Shown: positions 17,251 to 25,861 of the stretch, in pieces
Layout: each line of letters starts with the position of its first letter
How positions within the stretch are numbered: position 1 is the first letter of the stretch
NCBI GenBank assembly: GCA_965248685.1
Contig: CBDFKC010000002.1
Location: 944,376 to 1,008,375 of the forward strand
Source: VYFG01 sp965248685
GTDB taxonomy: Bacteria > Pseudomonadota > Gammaproteobacteria > Arenicellales > Poriferihabitantaceae
DNA: 64,000 nucleotides
Direction of reading: 5' to 3'
The notes under the pieces: model-generated
What the model saw: only the letters and a program-made list of their open reading frames with translations
Databases searched by the model: none
What the model was told of the DNA's origin: nothing
Made by a program: the position numbers and the translations under genes

Positions 17251-18063
17251 TTAACCAGTACGGCGTTCACGCATTAAGTATTGAGCTGTCATCAATAGGG
17301 AAAGAGACCCAACCAGGACCATCGTACCAATTGCATTCACTTCTGGGGTAATTCCCCGACGTATAGATGAAAAAATATAGATCGGTAACGTTGTATTCGC
17401 CCCAGCGACAAAAAACGAAATTATAAAATCATCAAAACTGAAGGTAAAACTGAGTAGGAAACCTGCCAGAATTGCCGGATAAATTTGCGGTAGAGTCACT
17501 TGATAAAAAGTTCGCCATGGAGTTGCATATAAATCCATGGAGGCCTCAATCAAAGCTCTGTCCATACCGGCGATTCTCGCTCTAACCATGATGATCACTA
17601 GTGACATTGTAAACAGTGTATGTGCCGCGATAACAGAGGCATATCCCATGTGAAGCTTTGGCGGCGAATATCCCTCGGGCCATAACGAAGCTACCACGGG
17701 ATTGATAAGATCGAAAACGGTTACCAGGGCTACAAGTGTGGCAATACCAATGACAATTCCAGGAATCATCACTGCAATGTATATAAGTCCATCAAGGAGA
17801 ACGCGAACAGGACCTGTTAATCGCTGCAGTGCCAGCGCAGCAGCTGTGCCCATTAAACTCGACAGGATTGCGACGACAAAGGCAATTTCCAGGCTGGTGA
17901 AAAAAGCGTCACCGACAAAAGGGTTAGCCAGTGCTTTCCCATACCATTGTGTGGACAGGCCGCGCAGCTCGCTGGCATGCCTGCCCGCGTTGAAACTGAA
18001 CAGCACCACAAGCCCGATAGGAAAATAAAGAAAAAGGTAAACAAATATTGCGTATATACGCAT
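17251..18063 (-). CDS. ABC transporter permease, PotC/PotI type
   Basis: 270 residues, about six transmembrane helices. The cytoplasmic EAA loop is EASMDLYATPWRTFYQVTLP near residue 180. A good ribosome binding site (AGAGG) precedes ATG 18063. With the adjacent PotB-type permease it forms the membrane pore of a spermidine/putrescine-family importer. These carriers also take quaternary amines and other cationic compounds. Confidence 0.9.
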   Translation of the reverse strand: MRIYAIFVYLFLYFPIGLVVLFSFNAGRHASELRGLSTQWYGKALANPFVGDAFFTSLEIAFVVAILSSLMGTAAALALQRLTGPVRVLLDGLIYIAVMIPGIVIGIATLVALVTVFDLINPVVASLWPEGYSPPKLHMGYASVIAAHTLFTMSLVIIMVRARIAGMDRALIEASMDLYATPWRTFYQVTLPQIYPAILAGFLLSFTFSFDDFIISFFVAGANTTLPIYIFSSIRRGITPEVNAIGTMVLVGSLSLLMTAQYLMRERRTG

Positions 18064-18080
18064 GGTTGCCTCTACATTTG

Positions 18081-18950
18081 CTACATCAGAGACTGATCGG
18101 CACTCGTCTTAGTGCGCATAGTCATTCGCATATAGAGACTGACTGTGATCAACATTATTACAACAAGCGTTACCGCTACTGCTGAACCAAACGGCCAGTT
18201 ACGTGATTGTAGAAATAAATCTACCATTGCATTGCCGATAAAAAATACTTTACCTCCACCCAAAAATGCTGGAATAAGGAACTCCCCCATCAAAAGAATA
18301 AAAACAAGCATGCAACCCGTAGCTATACCAGGCATCGAGAGAGGCAGAGTGACTTGTAAAAAGGTGCGAAAGGGGCTGCCACCAAGATCATTGGAAGCCT
18401 CGAGTAGGCTTTTATCGAGTTTTTCCAGAGAAACATATATGGGAAAAACCATCAATGGTAAGTACCCGTAAACGATTCCAAGAAGCACAGCACCTGGCGT
18501 ATTAATTAGGCGCACACCTTCTATCCCAATCCATTCGAGTATCGCAGGGATACCACGCCCGCCTAATATATATATCCATGCATAGGTACGGATTAACAGG
18601 CTGGTCCAGAACGGCACAATGACCAACACTAGAAGAATAATCTTATAACGTCGGTCAACTTTCAGGGCCAGATAGTAGGCAAGCGGATAAGCTACCAAAA
18701 GACTTAATAAAGTCCCAAGTGGCGCATACGTCATCGTATTTTGGAACGCCTTCAAGCGTGCAGGAAGATTCCCATATTGTTCAAGGGTAAAACCGCCTCC
18801 ATATCCCCCTACTGCGGCCCTCTCTCCAAAACTAAAAACGAGGATAACGATGAGAGGCATAATCAACATGAAAACAAACCACAGTGTGGTGGGGGCTAAC
18901 AGCGCTGCAGTTAGCCACTTATTCGATTCGCCATGTTGTCTCATCGTCAT
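18081..18950 (-). CDS. ABC transporter permease, PotB/PotH type
   Basis: 289 residues with about six transmembrane helices and the EAA loop EASNDLGGSPFRTFLQVTLPLS. The start may be ATG 18950 or ATG 18944 (MRQHGESN); neither has a strong ribosome binding site. It is 17 bp upstream of the PotC-type gene and 24 bp downstream of the binding-protein gene. Confidence 0.9.
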   Translation of the reverse strand: MTMRQHGESNKWLTAALLAPTTLWFVFMLIMPLIVILVFSFGERAAVGGYGGGFTLEQYGNLPARLKAFQNTMTYAPLGTLLSLLVAYPLAYYLALKVDRRYKIILLVLVIVPFWTSLLIRTYAWIYILGGRGIPAILEWIGIEGVRLINTPGAVLLGIVYGYLPLMVFPIYVSLEKLDKSLLEASNDLGGSPFRTFLQVTLPLSMPGIATGCMLVFILLMGEFLIPAFLGGGKVFFIGNAMVDLFLQSRNWPFGSAVAVTLVVIMLITVSLYMRMTMRTKTSADQSLM

Positions 18951-18974
18951 CGACGATTTTTATTGATATTGAAT

Positions 18975-20135
18975 TTAGGCCGACTTGAAGCGAGCCATCA
19001 CCTCAGCCCTAACGGGATCGGTTAAAGTCTGCGCTGCACCAAATTCGAGACCACTCATCAAATTTTCAGCAGGATGCAGTATTGGATCACTGCCCAGTGA
19101 ATCGGGCTGCAATGCAATTGCACGTGAATCCGCTGGAGCATAGCCATGAACGGACGCATCTCGCGCTTGAACGTATGGATCTTGCATGAAATTAATGAAG
19201 GCATATGCAGCATCAAGATGTGGCGCATCCTTGGGGATGGCATAAAAGTCAGTCCAGATTTCTCCGCCGTCAGTCGCGATCACATAATCCATTTCAGGCA
19301 AATCATTATTGAGTTGTGTACCGTCACCGTTCCAACAGATTGACATCCAGGCATCACCACTACGCATACCAGGTTGATAATCAGAAGTAATGGCAAAAAG
19401 GTGGGGTTTTGATTCAATTAGAACCGCTTCCGCCTCGCCCAATTCATTTTCATCAATAGAGTTAAATGAATAGCCCAGCGCACATAAAGCGGCCCCAATG
19501 GTAGTTAGCTGGTAATCATGAAGGATAGTGTGTCCTGATCCCGCTCCTTTGGTTATGTCAAAAAAATCTTTCCAGGACTTCGGTCCGCTGTCTACTTTAT
19601 TCGTATTGACTACAAATCCTGTCGTGCCCCAGTTCTTTGGAACACAATACACCTTGCCGTTTACCGTAGCGGGTCCAGCGAATTTAGGATTATTAGCCGA
19701 TGCATCATAATTTGGTAAGCGCGACAGATCCAGTTCCTGAATCAGATCAAGTTCGACATAGTTAGAAATAGTGTAGTTTGTTGGAACAAATACATCCCAG
19801 CCAGTGCCGCCAGCCTGTAACTTTGCCAGCATCTCCTCGTTTGATCCAAATGCATTGACTTGAATATTTACCCCCGTGATTTCTGTAAATTCATCAAGGT
19901 TGACCTGATTCTGATAATTCGGCCAGGTAGAGAACACCAGGCGATCACCAAGCTCACCAAAGGCCCAGGATTTTCTTGGAAGCAAACTGGGCACAGCCGC
20001 GCCCATCACAGCGGTTGCCATACCCAATCCAGTAACTCCGAGAAATTCTCGTCGACTAATTGAGCCACGCTCATAGCTGCGCAGATGTTGCATGAATTTT
20101 TTTCGGGTAACTTGTGAATCTGAATTTTTTGACAT
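18975..20135 (-). CDS. Polyamine-type ABC transporter substrate-binding protein (Tat signal)
   Basis: 386 residues of the PotD/PotF family. The N-terminus has a twin-arginine signal: SRREFLGVTGLGMATAVMGA, with cleavage near residue 58. The mature start GDRLVFSTWPNYQNQVNLDEF is typical, as are the GWDVFVPTNY and VPKNWGTTGFVVNT segments. It captures the cationic ligand in the periplasm. GAGGAGA just upstream of ATG 20135 is a strong ribosome binding site, fitting the high expression of binding proteins. Confidence 0.9.
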   Translation of the reverse strand: MSKNSDSQVTRKKFMQHLRSYERGSISRREFLGVTGLGMATAVMGAAVPSLLPRKSWAFGELGDRLVFSTWPNYQNQVNLDEFTEITGVNIQVNAFGSNEEMLAKLQAGGTGWDVFVPTNYTISNYVELDLIQELDLSRLPNYDASANNPKFAGPATVNGKVYCVPKNWGTTGFVVNTNKVDSGPKSWKDFFDITKGAGSGHTILHDYQLTTIGAALCALGYSFNSIDENELGEAEAVLIESKPHLFAITSDYQPGMRSGDAWMSICWNGDGTQLNNDLPEMDYVIATDGGEIWTDFYAIPKDAPHLDAAYAFINFMQDPYVQARDASVHGYAPADSRAIALQPDSLGSDPILHPAENLMSGLEFGAAQTLTDPVRAEVMARFKSA

Positions 20136-20165
20136 GATTTTCTCCTCTTGAGTGGTATTAGATAA

Positions 20166-21296
20166 TTAGGTTGACGAGTTACTTTCTTTACCGTCCAGAA
20201 TCAGGACGGTATCCCGGCTCCAGCCAACGAATACAAATTCGTTTGTTTCAAATGGCTTTTCGCTGAGTTCGTTACGCCGCGGTGACAAAGCAAGGAATTC
20301 TCCGAGCTTTTCGTCATGCAGCAAATATTCGGTCTGTTCCCCGAGAAAAATACGGTTCAATACCCTCGCTCTTGACTTTACTGCACAGCCATCGGGTAAA
20401 TCGCCATCATCTCTCACCAGGGTTAATTGCTCCGGCCGAACGCTGATACAAACCCTGTCTCCAACTTTATGTTGGTTCAAACCAATTTCGGCATTCAACA
20501 TCACTGGAATACCGCAATCGAGTTTGATTTCTATTTCCAGCTTTTTTATTTGTTCAACTATACCTTCAAAAAAATTTGATTTACCGACAAAATCCGCCAC
20601 ATACCTGTTCCTAGGATGATCGTAAAGGTCCAGAGGACTACCGATTTGTACAATCTCGCCCTCTCGCATAATACAAACCCGATCACTCATAGAAAGCGCT
20701 TCCTCCTGGTCGTGGGTCACCAAAATAAATGTAATGCCAACGTTTCGTTGCAGGTTCTGCAGTTCAATCTGCATCTCTCTTCGGAGTTTACGATCAAGCG
20801 CAGCCAACGGCTCGTCAAGCAACAGTACTTTTGGCTTGTTGATCAATGCTCGAGCAAGTGCAACCCGTTGTTGTTGGCCCCCGGACAATTCCCAGGTATA
20901 CCGCTGGTTATAACCAGATAGCTGGACCAGTTCCAACATCTCGTTTACGCGATTGCTAATTTCGTTCGCTGAGGGTTTGGGAGACCGTTGTTTTAATCCA
21001 TAAGCCACGTTATCAACGACATTAAGATGGGGAAACAATGCGTAATGCTGAAACACCATATTTACCGGGCGACGGTAGGCAGGCACATTATTCACACGCT
21101 TTCCCTCAAGAAACACTTCTCCTTCACTGGGTTGATCAAATCCAGCAATCATTCGTAGAGAAGTCGTTTTGCCGCATCCCGACGGTCCAAGAAATGACAG
21201 GAATTCCCCAGATTCAACTTCCAGGTTTAGATTAGACGCCGCGGTGATATCACCGTAGCGTTTGGATACATTTCGAAATGCGGTTACAGCTACCAT
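20166..21296 (-). CDS. ABC transporter ATP-binding protein, PotA/PotG type
   Basis: 376 residues: nucleotide-binding domain with Walker A GPSGCGKTTS, Q-loop, signature LSGGQQQRVALARAL, Walker B VLLLDEP and the H-loop THDQEEAL. A C-terminal TOBE regulatory domain follows (about 285-365). First gene of the operon 21296-15023, transcribed from the AT-rich intergenic shared with the divergent LuxR-type regulator. Confidence 0.93.
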   Translation of the reverse strand: MVAVTAFRNVSKRYGDITAASNLNLEVESGEFLSFLGPSGCGKTTSLRMIAGFDQPSEGEVFLEGKRVNNVPAYRRPVNMVFQHYALFPHLNVVDNVAYGLKQRSPKPSANEISNRVNEMLELVQLSGYNQRYTWELSGGQQQRVALARALINKPKVLLLDEPLAALDRKLRREMQIELQNLQRNVGITFILVTHDQEEALSMSDRVCIMREGEIVQIGSPLDLYDHPRNRYVADFVGKSNFFEGIVEQIKKLEIEIKLDCGIPVMLNAEIGLNQHKVGDRVCISVRPEQLTLVRDDGDLPDGCAVKSRARVLNRIFLGEQTEYLLHDEKLGEFLALSPRRNELSEKPFETNEFVFVGWSRDTVLILDGKESNSST

Positions 21297-21477
21297 TGGT
21301 TAAGTATAAGGAACTATATATGCCCTATTTTGATATTTTTATTGAATATTAGCAAATCGTAGTCTACTATATAAATCAATATTATTTTGTTATTATGGTT
21401 GTTTATGGTATATATCGCAATAGCACCGAATAAAACATTTATAAGAGATTTCTTACATATTCATTGGGGTCATCGAT
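21297..21477. promoter_or_regulatory. Divergent promoter region of transporter operon and LuxR-type regulator
   Basis: 181 bp of strongly AT-rich DNA between divergent starts. It must hold the promoters of both units. I see no clear long palindrome. Confidence 0.5.
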
Positions 21478-22317
21478 GTGACAAAGCCGGGGAAACAGGC
21501 CAAGACTTTTAAATTGGAAAAACCAACCTGGGAAAATCTTCTTTCCGAATGCATCGATTCCATTGGTTATGATGGGTTTCATCAAAAGGTGATCGGCGCT
21601 TTAAAAACCCTTGCAAACATTGACTATTCGGTAGTATTCGCTTATTACAACGAAGAAAAGCCCATCTGCCTGGACCATACCTTCTCGGCTAATCAGCATG
21701 TTATTTTCGTAGATGACTACCTGAAAGGACCCTATTTGCTGGATCCTTTTTTCAAGGCATGTAGTCGTCAGATTGACACAGGGCTATATCGGCTTCGAGA
21801 TATCGCCCCAGATCGCTTTTACCAGAGTGAATATTACCGGTCGTACTATATTCGAACCGGCTTATCTGAAGAGATCTGCTACGTCTTTTACCTTTCTACT
21901 GATGTGGCAGTTGCTGTTTCCCTGATGCGTTCAGAAGAAAGTTCTCGGTTTTCGGCACGTGAATTCAGACTTCTCGAAAGAGTAGAGCCAATAGTAACGA
22001 GCATGGCGAAACGGCACTGGCTCGAAATTTCAAGCAGTTCGTTCGTTAAGTCGAATTCAATAGAAAATATGGTCACCCACTCTTTGGTCGAGAAAACGGT
22101 GAGCGATCTGTTTGGTCAGCGAATTACGCCACGAGAAACCCAGGTAATTGCGCAGGTTCTGGAAGGCTATTCGTCAGAATCAATCGCAAAAAGCCTTGGT
22201 ATTTCTGTTGGTACAGTACGCATTCACCGACGCAACATTTACGCAAAACTGCAGATTTCGTCGCAACAGGAGTTGTTCTCAATTTTTTTCAAGGAAATAA
22301 CAAAGGTACACGGCTAG
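21478..22317 (+). CDS. LuxR-family transcriptional regulator
   Basis: 279 residues from GTG 21478. The C-terminal GerE/LuxR HTH (about 218-275) is clear: ITPRETQVIAQVLEGYSSES, then SLGISVGTVRIHRRNIYAKL. The N-terminal 200 residues look like a GAF/PAS or autoinducer-type sensor but lack an assignable ligand motif. Its place opposite the ABC operon and before the SDR gene suggests that it responds to the imported compound or a breakdown product. Confidence 0.85.
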   Translation: MTKPGKQAKTFKLEKPTWENLLSECIDSIGYDGFHQKVIGALKTLANIDYSVVFAYYNEEKPICLDHTFSANQHVIFVDDYLKGPYLLDPFFKACSRQIDTGLYRLRDIAPDRFYQSEYYRSYYIRTGLSEEICYVFYLSTDVAVAVSLMRSEESSRFSAREFRLLERVEPIVTSMAKRHWLEISSSSFVKSNSIENMVTHSLVEKTVSDLFGQRITPRETQVIAQVLEGYSSESIAKSLGISVGTVRIHRRNIYAKLQISSQQELFSIFFKEITKVHG

Positions 22318-22365
22318 GTTCCTACTGATTATGCCTTTCCTATAAAAACAAACTGGAGAAGTAAC

Positions 22366-23178
22366 ATGTCAAACGACAAAAATACGCGAACTATCAATGA
22401 CTCTAACCACGCTGGTCGGCTAGCTGGAAAAACGGCAATCATTACCGGCGGTGCTGCCGGAATGGGCCGGGAAACTTCCCTTGTATTCGCTAAAGAGGGT
22501 GCCAAAGTCATTATCTTTGATATTCAAAAAGAAGCCGGCGAACAAGTAGTACACAAAATCAGAGAGAATGGTGGCGAAGCTGAATTTATTGAAACTGATG
22601 TGTCCGATGCCACACAGGTAGATGCTGCATTCGACAAAGTTGCTGAGATATCTGGCACTTATGATGTTCTATTTAATCACGCCGGTACCATAATCGTGAA
22701 GCCTCTGCATGAAACCAGTGTAGAAGAATACGACAGACTAATGGCCATCAATGTACGCTCAGCATTTCTTGTTTGTCGTCGCGCGGTAAAAGAAATGAGT
22801 GATAATGGTGGCGGCTCCATTGTTATTACAGGATCAATCGCATCAGAATTAGGTTACCCACTGGAATCCATTTACTGCATGACCAAGGGTGCAGTTTTAC
22901 AGCTGGCGCGAAGTATATCGGCAGAATATCGTGACCAGGGAATTCGGTGTAACGCTGTTTGTCCTGGTTTTGTTAAAACTGCGCACGGCCTACGCGAAAT
23001 TAGTGAGCTTGATGCCGCTGGACAGGAATGGGAAGAAGGTGCCCTTGCTGATGCCCAAGGAAGAATTTGCGAACCTGAAGAAGTCGCAGCTGCCGTAGTA
23101 TTTCTGGCTTCAGATGAGGCCAGCTTTATTACCGGCAATGCGCTATACGTTGACAACGGTTGGTATGCAAAGGGCTAA
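22366..23178 (+). CDS. SDR family oxidoreductase
   Basis: 270 residues, classical short-chain dehydrogenase: cofactor loop TGGAAGMGRE, NHAG motif, catalytic S-Y-K with Y and K in IYCMTKGAV, and a FITGNALYVDNGW C-terminus. The acidic D at the end of beta-2 (IIFDIQ) points to NAD(H). GGAG lies 9 bp before ATG 22366. It is 48 bp after the LuxR-type gene and could oxidise a hydroxylated intermediate made by the divergent operon. Confidence 0.9.
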   Translation: MSNDKNTRTINDSNHAGRLAGKTAIITGGAAGMGRETSLVFAKEGAKVIIFDIQKEAGEQVVHKIRENGGEAEFIETDVSDATQVDAAFDKVAEISGTYDVLFNHAGTIIVKPLHETSVEEYDRLMAINVRSAFLVCRRAVKEMSDNGGGSIVITGSIASELGYPLESIYCMTKGAVLQLARSISAEYRDQGIRCNAVCPGFVKTAHGLREISELDAAGQEWEEGALADAQGRICEPEEVAAAVVFLASDEASFITGNALYVDNGWYAKG

Positions 23179-23533
23179 TTGAGGTTTGGAGAATTCGTAG
23201 CTATCGGTTGTATTAATTTAGATAGATTCACTGTTGTCTATTTAAATCGGCGCCCCAAGCTCAACGATTCGTGAGTGTCCATGGGGCTGTGTTCAACCTA
23301 TTCAAACTTGACCGCAATTTAGTTTCTGCCGAGCACTATCAATTCCTAAGGCGAGATGCGTTTGTCCGATGGTCAAAGGCTGTAGCGTCACAGTCGATAG
23401 AAAAATTATCGGGCCCTCAGAAGTTAAGTTGTCAACACCTGATTAGAGGTCCAGTTATTAGATTTTATTGGGATAACAGCAAGTGAACCTTGGCGGATTC
23501 TGGCCTCATATAAATTTCTCCTGAAACCTTCCC
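23179..23533. other. Intergenic, no gene seen
   Basis: 355 bp between the SDR gene and the convergent XRE-like regulator. A short open frame from GTG 23271 has no recognisable domain or ribosome binding site. Confidence 0.5.
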
Positions 23534-24382
23534 TCAGTAGACTATGGCATGCAGGACCGTTTCACCCTCGGCGAGGGTATTGTCAATCAGTGACAATGTC
23601 TTCGGATTGATATTGTATTTGTTCGGGACGAACATCCCGCATTTTCTTAACTCCGCTCTTGTGTCGATTGTTCCTCCCAGATACTCAAGGACAACACGCG
23701 CAGAGGTTGGTTGGCGATCTGCCCGACCAGACGTACCTGTCACCAGGCCGGACAGAAAGTTAACGTGACTTCGGTGGGTGCGAAATAGAATCTTTAGCGA
23801 AAAGTCATCCCGTTGTAATGCGTCGTGTTCAGCGATAAAAATTCGATTGCCACTCGTGGTTACAATACCATTATATTTGTATACGAAACGCTCTCCATGT
23901 AAAGGATCTCTTAGATGTTCAATCGTCTTGCTAAGTACTCGCCCTTGGTGTTCGTACACACTTATCAATGACCGAATGACCCATTCGGGCCAACCAAAAG
24001 AGTATGAGTAAGAATGATACCAGCCTATGTACTTGCGGAGTCCGGGATCATTCATTTTCACCAAATTCTCCAGATTCCTTCCGAGCCAACCTGCACCACC
24101 ACCTTGTTTAATTTCCATGAAGTGTAAATTGAAAAATGCTTCGAATTCGACGGCAGGTAACATGAGATTAGATTCATGGACACCAAAAATTTCACATATA
24201 CACCGCATATTGAAACGAGATGGTCGGTAGGTGCCATTCAGGTATCGTCCAAATTGTTGGCGATTGATTCCTGTCAGTCGGCAAATCTCCGAAACTGAAC
24301 GGTGCGCAGTGCACAGAGTCCGTAAATTTCGAGCAAAATCGTCAACCGGTATTTGATTTTTAGACTCGCGTTTCATTGCCAT
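23534..24382 (-). CDS. HTH (XRE-type) regulator of the adjacent G+C-rich cluster
   Basis: 282 residues from ATG 24382, preceded by GAGGAAAGAA. ATG 24394 contains that ribosome binding site and was rejected. An N-terminal HTH is visible around 20-70 (SVSEICRLTGINRQQFGRYLNG). The remaining 200 residues have no assignable domain, but the C-terminal part reads like an effector-binding module. The gene is AT-moderate like the left-hand backbone, whereas the divergent cluster is G+C-rich. It probably controls that cluster from the direct repeats at 24517-24547. Confidence 0.75.
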   Translation of the reverse strand: MAMKRESKNQIPVDDFARNLRTLCTAHRSVSEICRLTGINRQQFGRYLNGTYRPSRFNMRCICEIFGVHESNLMLPAVEFEAFFNLHFMEIKQGGGAGWLGRNLENLVKMNDPGLRKYIGWYHSYSYSFGWPEWVIRSLISVYEHQGRVLSKTIEHLRDPLHGERFVYKYNGIVTTSGNRIFIAEHDALQRDDFSLKILFRTHRSHVNFLSGLVTGTSGRADRQPTSARVVLEYLGGTIDTRAELRKCGMFVPNKYNINPKTLSLIDNTLAEGETVLHAIVY

Positions 24383-24516
24383 TTCTTTCCTCATCAGGTT
24401 CGCAATTTCGCTGGTTAACTGTGCGCAGCAAAGTCAGAAAAAGTTTTGCTTGTGAAATAGATAAAATTCGCAAGCTGCTAAAAATATTGGTCAGTGTATC
24501 GCATTTACTGCTCAAT

Positions 24517-24547
24517 TATGCGTAATACTGCTTAGTAATGCGTACTA
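24517..24547 (+). promoter_or_regulatory. Direct-repeat candidate operator
   Basis: TATGCGTAATAC (24517-24528) and TAATGCGTACTA (24536-24547) share ATGCGTA about two helical turns (20 bp) apart, about 70 bp before the binding-protein start. They could bind the divergent HTH regulator. Confidence 0.4.
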
Positions 24548-24614
24548 TTCTTCTCGTTTGCTTGCTACTAATCTCTCTATGCAAAAGTCAGAAACTTAAT
24601 ATTTGGAGATAATT

Positions 24615-25742
24615 ATGACAACACGCGATCCTATAGACATGCTTTTATCGGGCCGGATGGACCGGCGCGCCTTTCACAAAATCCTCGGCTCGCTGGGCCT
24701 TGGTCTCGCCGCCGGGCCGATGCTGTCGAGCAGCGCCTCGGCAGCAGAGGAAGAGGCTAACTACTTCACTTGGTCGGGCTATGAAGTGCCCGAAGTTCAT
24801 CAGGGCTATATCGACAAATACAGCGTATCGCCCAAGGTTTCGTTTTTCGGTGGTACTACCGAGGCGATGACCAAAATTCGTGCCGGATTCAAGACCGACA
24901 TCGCCCATCCCTGTTCAGGCGAAGTCACAGTGTGGCACGAAGCCGGTATCATCGCGCCGTTCGACACCAGCCGGATGAAGCACTGGAATGACTATTTCGA
25001 TCCCTTAAAGAACCTCGATACTACCCTTACGCCCACAGGCGAGAATCTGTTCGTTCCCTGGGACTGGGGCAACTCGTCGATCCTATACCGCACCGATCTC
25101 GTCGATCTGCAGGGTGAGGAGGAATCCTGGGGGCTGCTGTTCGACGAGCGTTATAAAGGCAAGCTCTCGACTTACAATTCGCCCCAGGCCGGTGTGCAAG
25201 TCGCCGCCCAGGTGCTCGGCTTCACCAACCTCGATACGCTAAGTGATGAACAACTGGCGGAAATCAAGGTGCTGCTGTTAAAGCAGCGGGAGCTTCTGCG
25301 CTTCTACTGGGACGACCAGACCGAGGCCGGCCAGGCCATGGTCGCCGGCGAGCTCGTCGCCACTTACGCCTGGAACGACCTCTACAAAACGGTAACAGAC
25401 CAGGGGCTTGAGGTGAAGTTCATGACACCCAAAGAAGGGGCGCGCAACTGGGTCTGCGGCCTCGTCCTCACCGCGCCCGAGCATCGCGCCGCCAGCGACG
25501 AGCGTGTTTACGACTTCCTCGACGCCATGATGTCACCCGAAGCGGGCGCCTATGTGATCGATTCCTTTGGCTACGGTCACGGCAACTCCAAAGCCTTCGA
25601 CCTGGTTGCGCCTGACCGTGTCGCCGAGATCGGTCTGAGCGATCCCTTGGCATTCCTCGCGCGTGGCATCCTGAAACCGATTCCGCCCGAGTACGACCAA
25701 AAGTACGTCGATCTTTGGGAAGAAGTAAGACTCGGTCTATAG
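24615..25742 (+). CDS. Polyamine-type ABC transporter substrate-binding protein (Tat signal)
   Basis: 375 residues from ATG 24615, with GGAG (24605-24608) as ribosome binding site. The N-terminus has a twin-arginine-like signal (MDRRAFHKILGSLGLGLAAG). The mature protein follows the PotD pattern (ANYFTWSGYEVPEV, VPWDWGNSSILYRTDLV, AWNDLYKTV). It is only distantly similar to the binding protein at 18975-20135. First gene of the G+C-rich operon; a stable hairpin follows it, which would favour extra binding protein over downstream products. Confidence 0.9.
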   Translation: MTTRDPIDMLLSGRMDRRAFHKILGSLGLGLAAGPMLSSSASAAEEEANYFTWSGYEVPEVHQGYIDKYSVSPKVSFFGGTTEAMTKIRAGFKTDIAHPCSGEVTVWHEAGIIAPFDTSRMKHWNDYFDPLKNLDTTLTPTGENLFVPWDWGNSSILYRTDLVDLQGEEESWGLLFDERYKGKLSTYNSPQAGVQVAAQVLGFTNLDTLSDEQLAEIKVLLLKQRELLRFYWDDQTEAGQAMVAGELVATYAWNDLYKTVTDQGLEVKFMTPKEGARNWVCGLVLTAPEHRAASDERVYDFLDAMMSPEAGAYVIDSFGYGHGNSKAFDLVAPDRVAEIGLSDPLAFLARGILKPIPPEYDQKYVDLWEEVRLGL

Positions 25743-25759
25743 GCCGGTCGCTATCCTTG

Positions 25760-25786
25760 GCCGGGTGTGCTCATGGCGCGCCCGGC
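25760..25786 (+). promoter_or_regulatory. Intercistronic hairpin after the binding-protein gene
   Basis: GCCGGGTGTGC (25760-25770) pairs with GCGCGCCCGGC (25776-25786), allowing two G-U pairs, around a 5-base loop. No T-tract follows. It is likely a 3'-end stabiliser or partial attenuator, common after binding-protein genes. Confidence 0.55.
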
Positions 25787-25861
25787 AATCATTTGTTTCA
25801 GCATAGGTTGGCTCGACAAACTCGCGCCATTGACCCCGTACACGACAAGACGTTTTAGCTT

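Noticed and set aside
23271..23486. 71-codon GTG frame
   Set aside because: No ribosome binding site and no protein-like signature.
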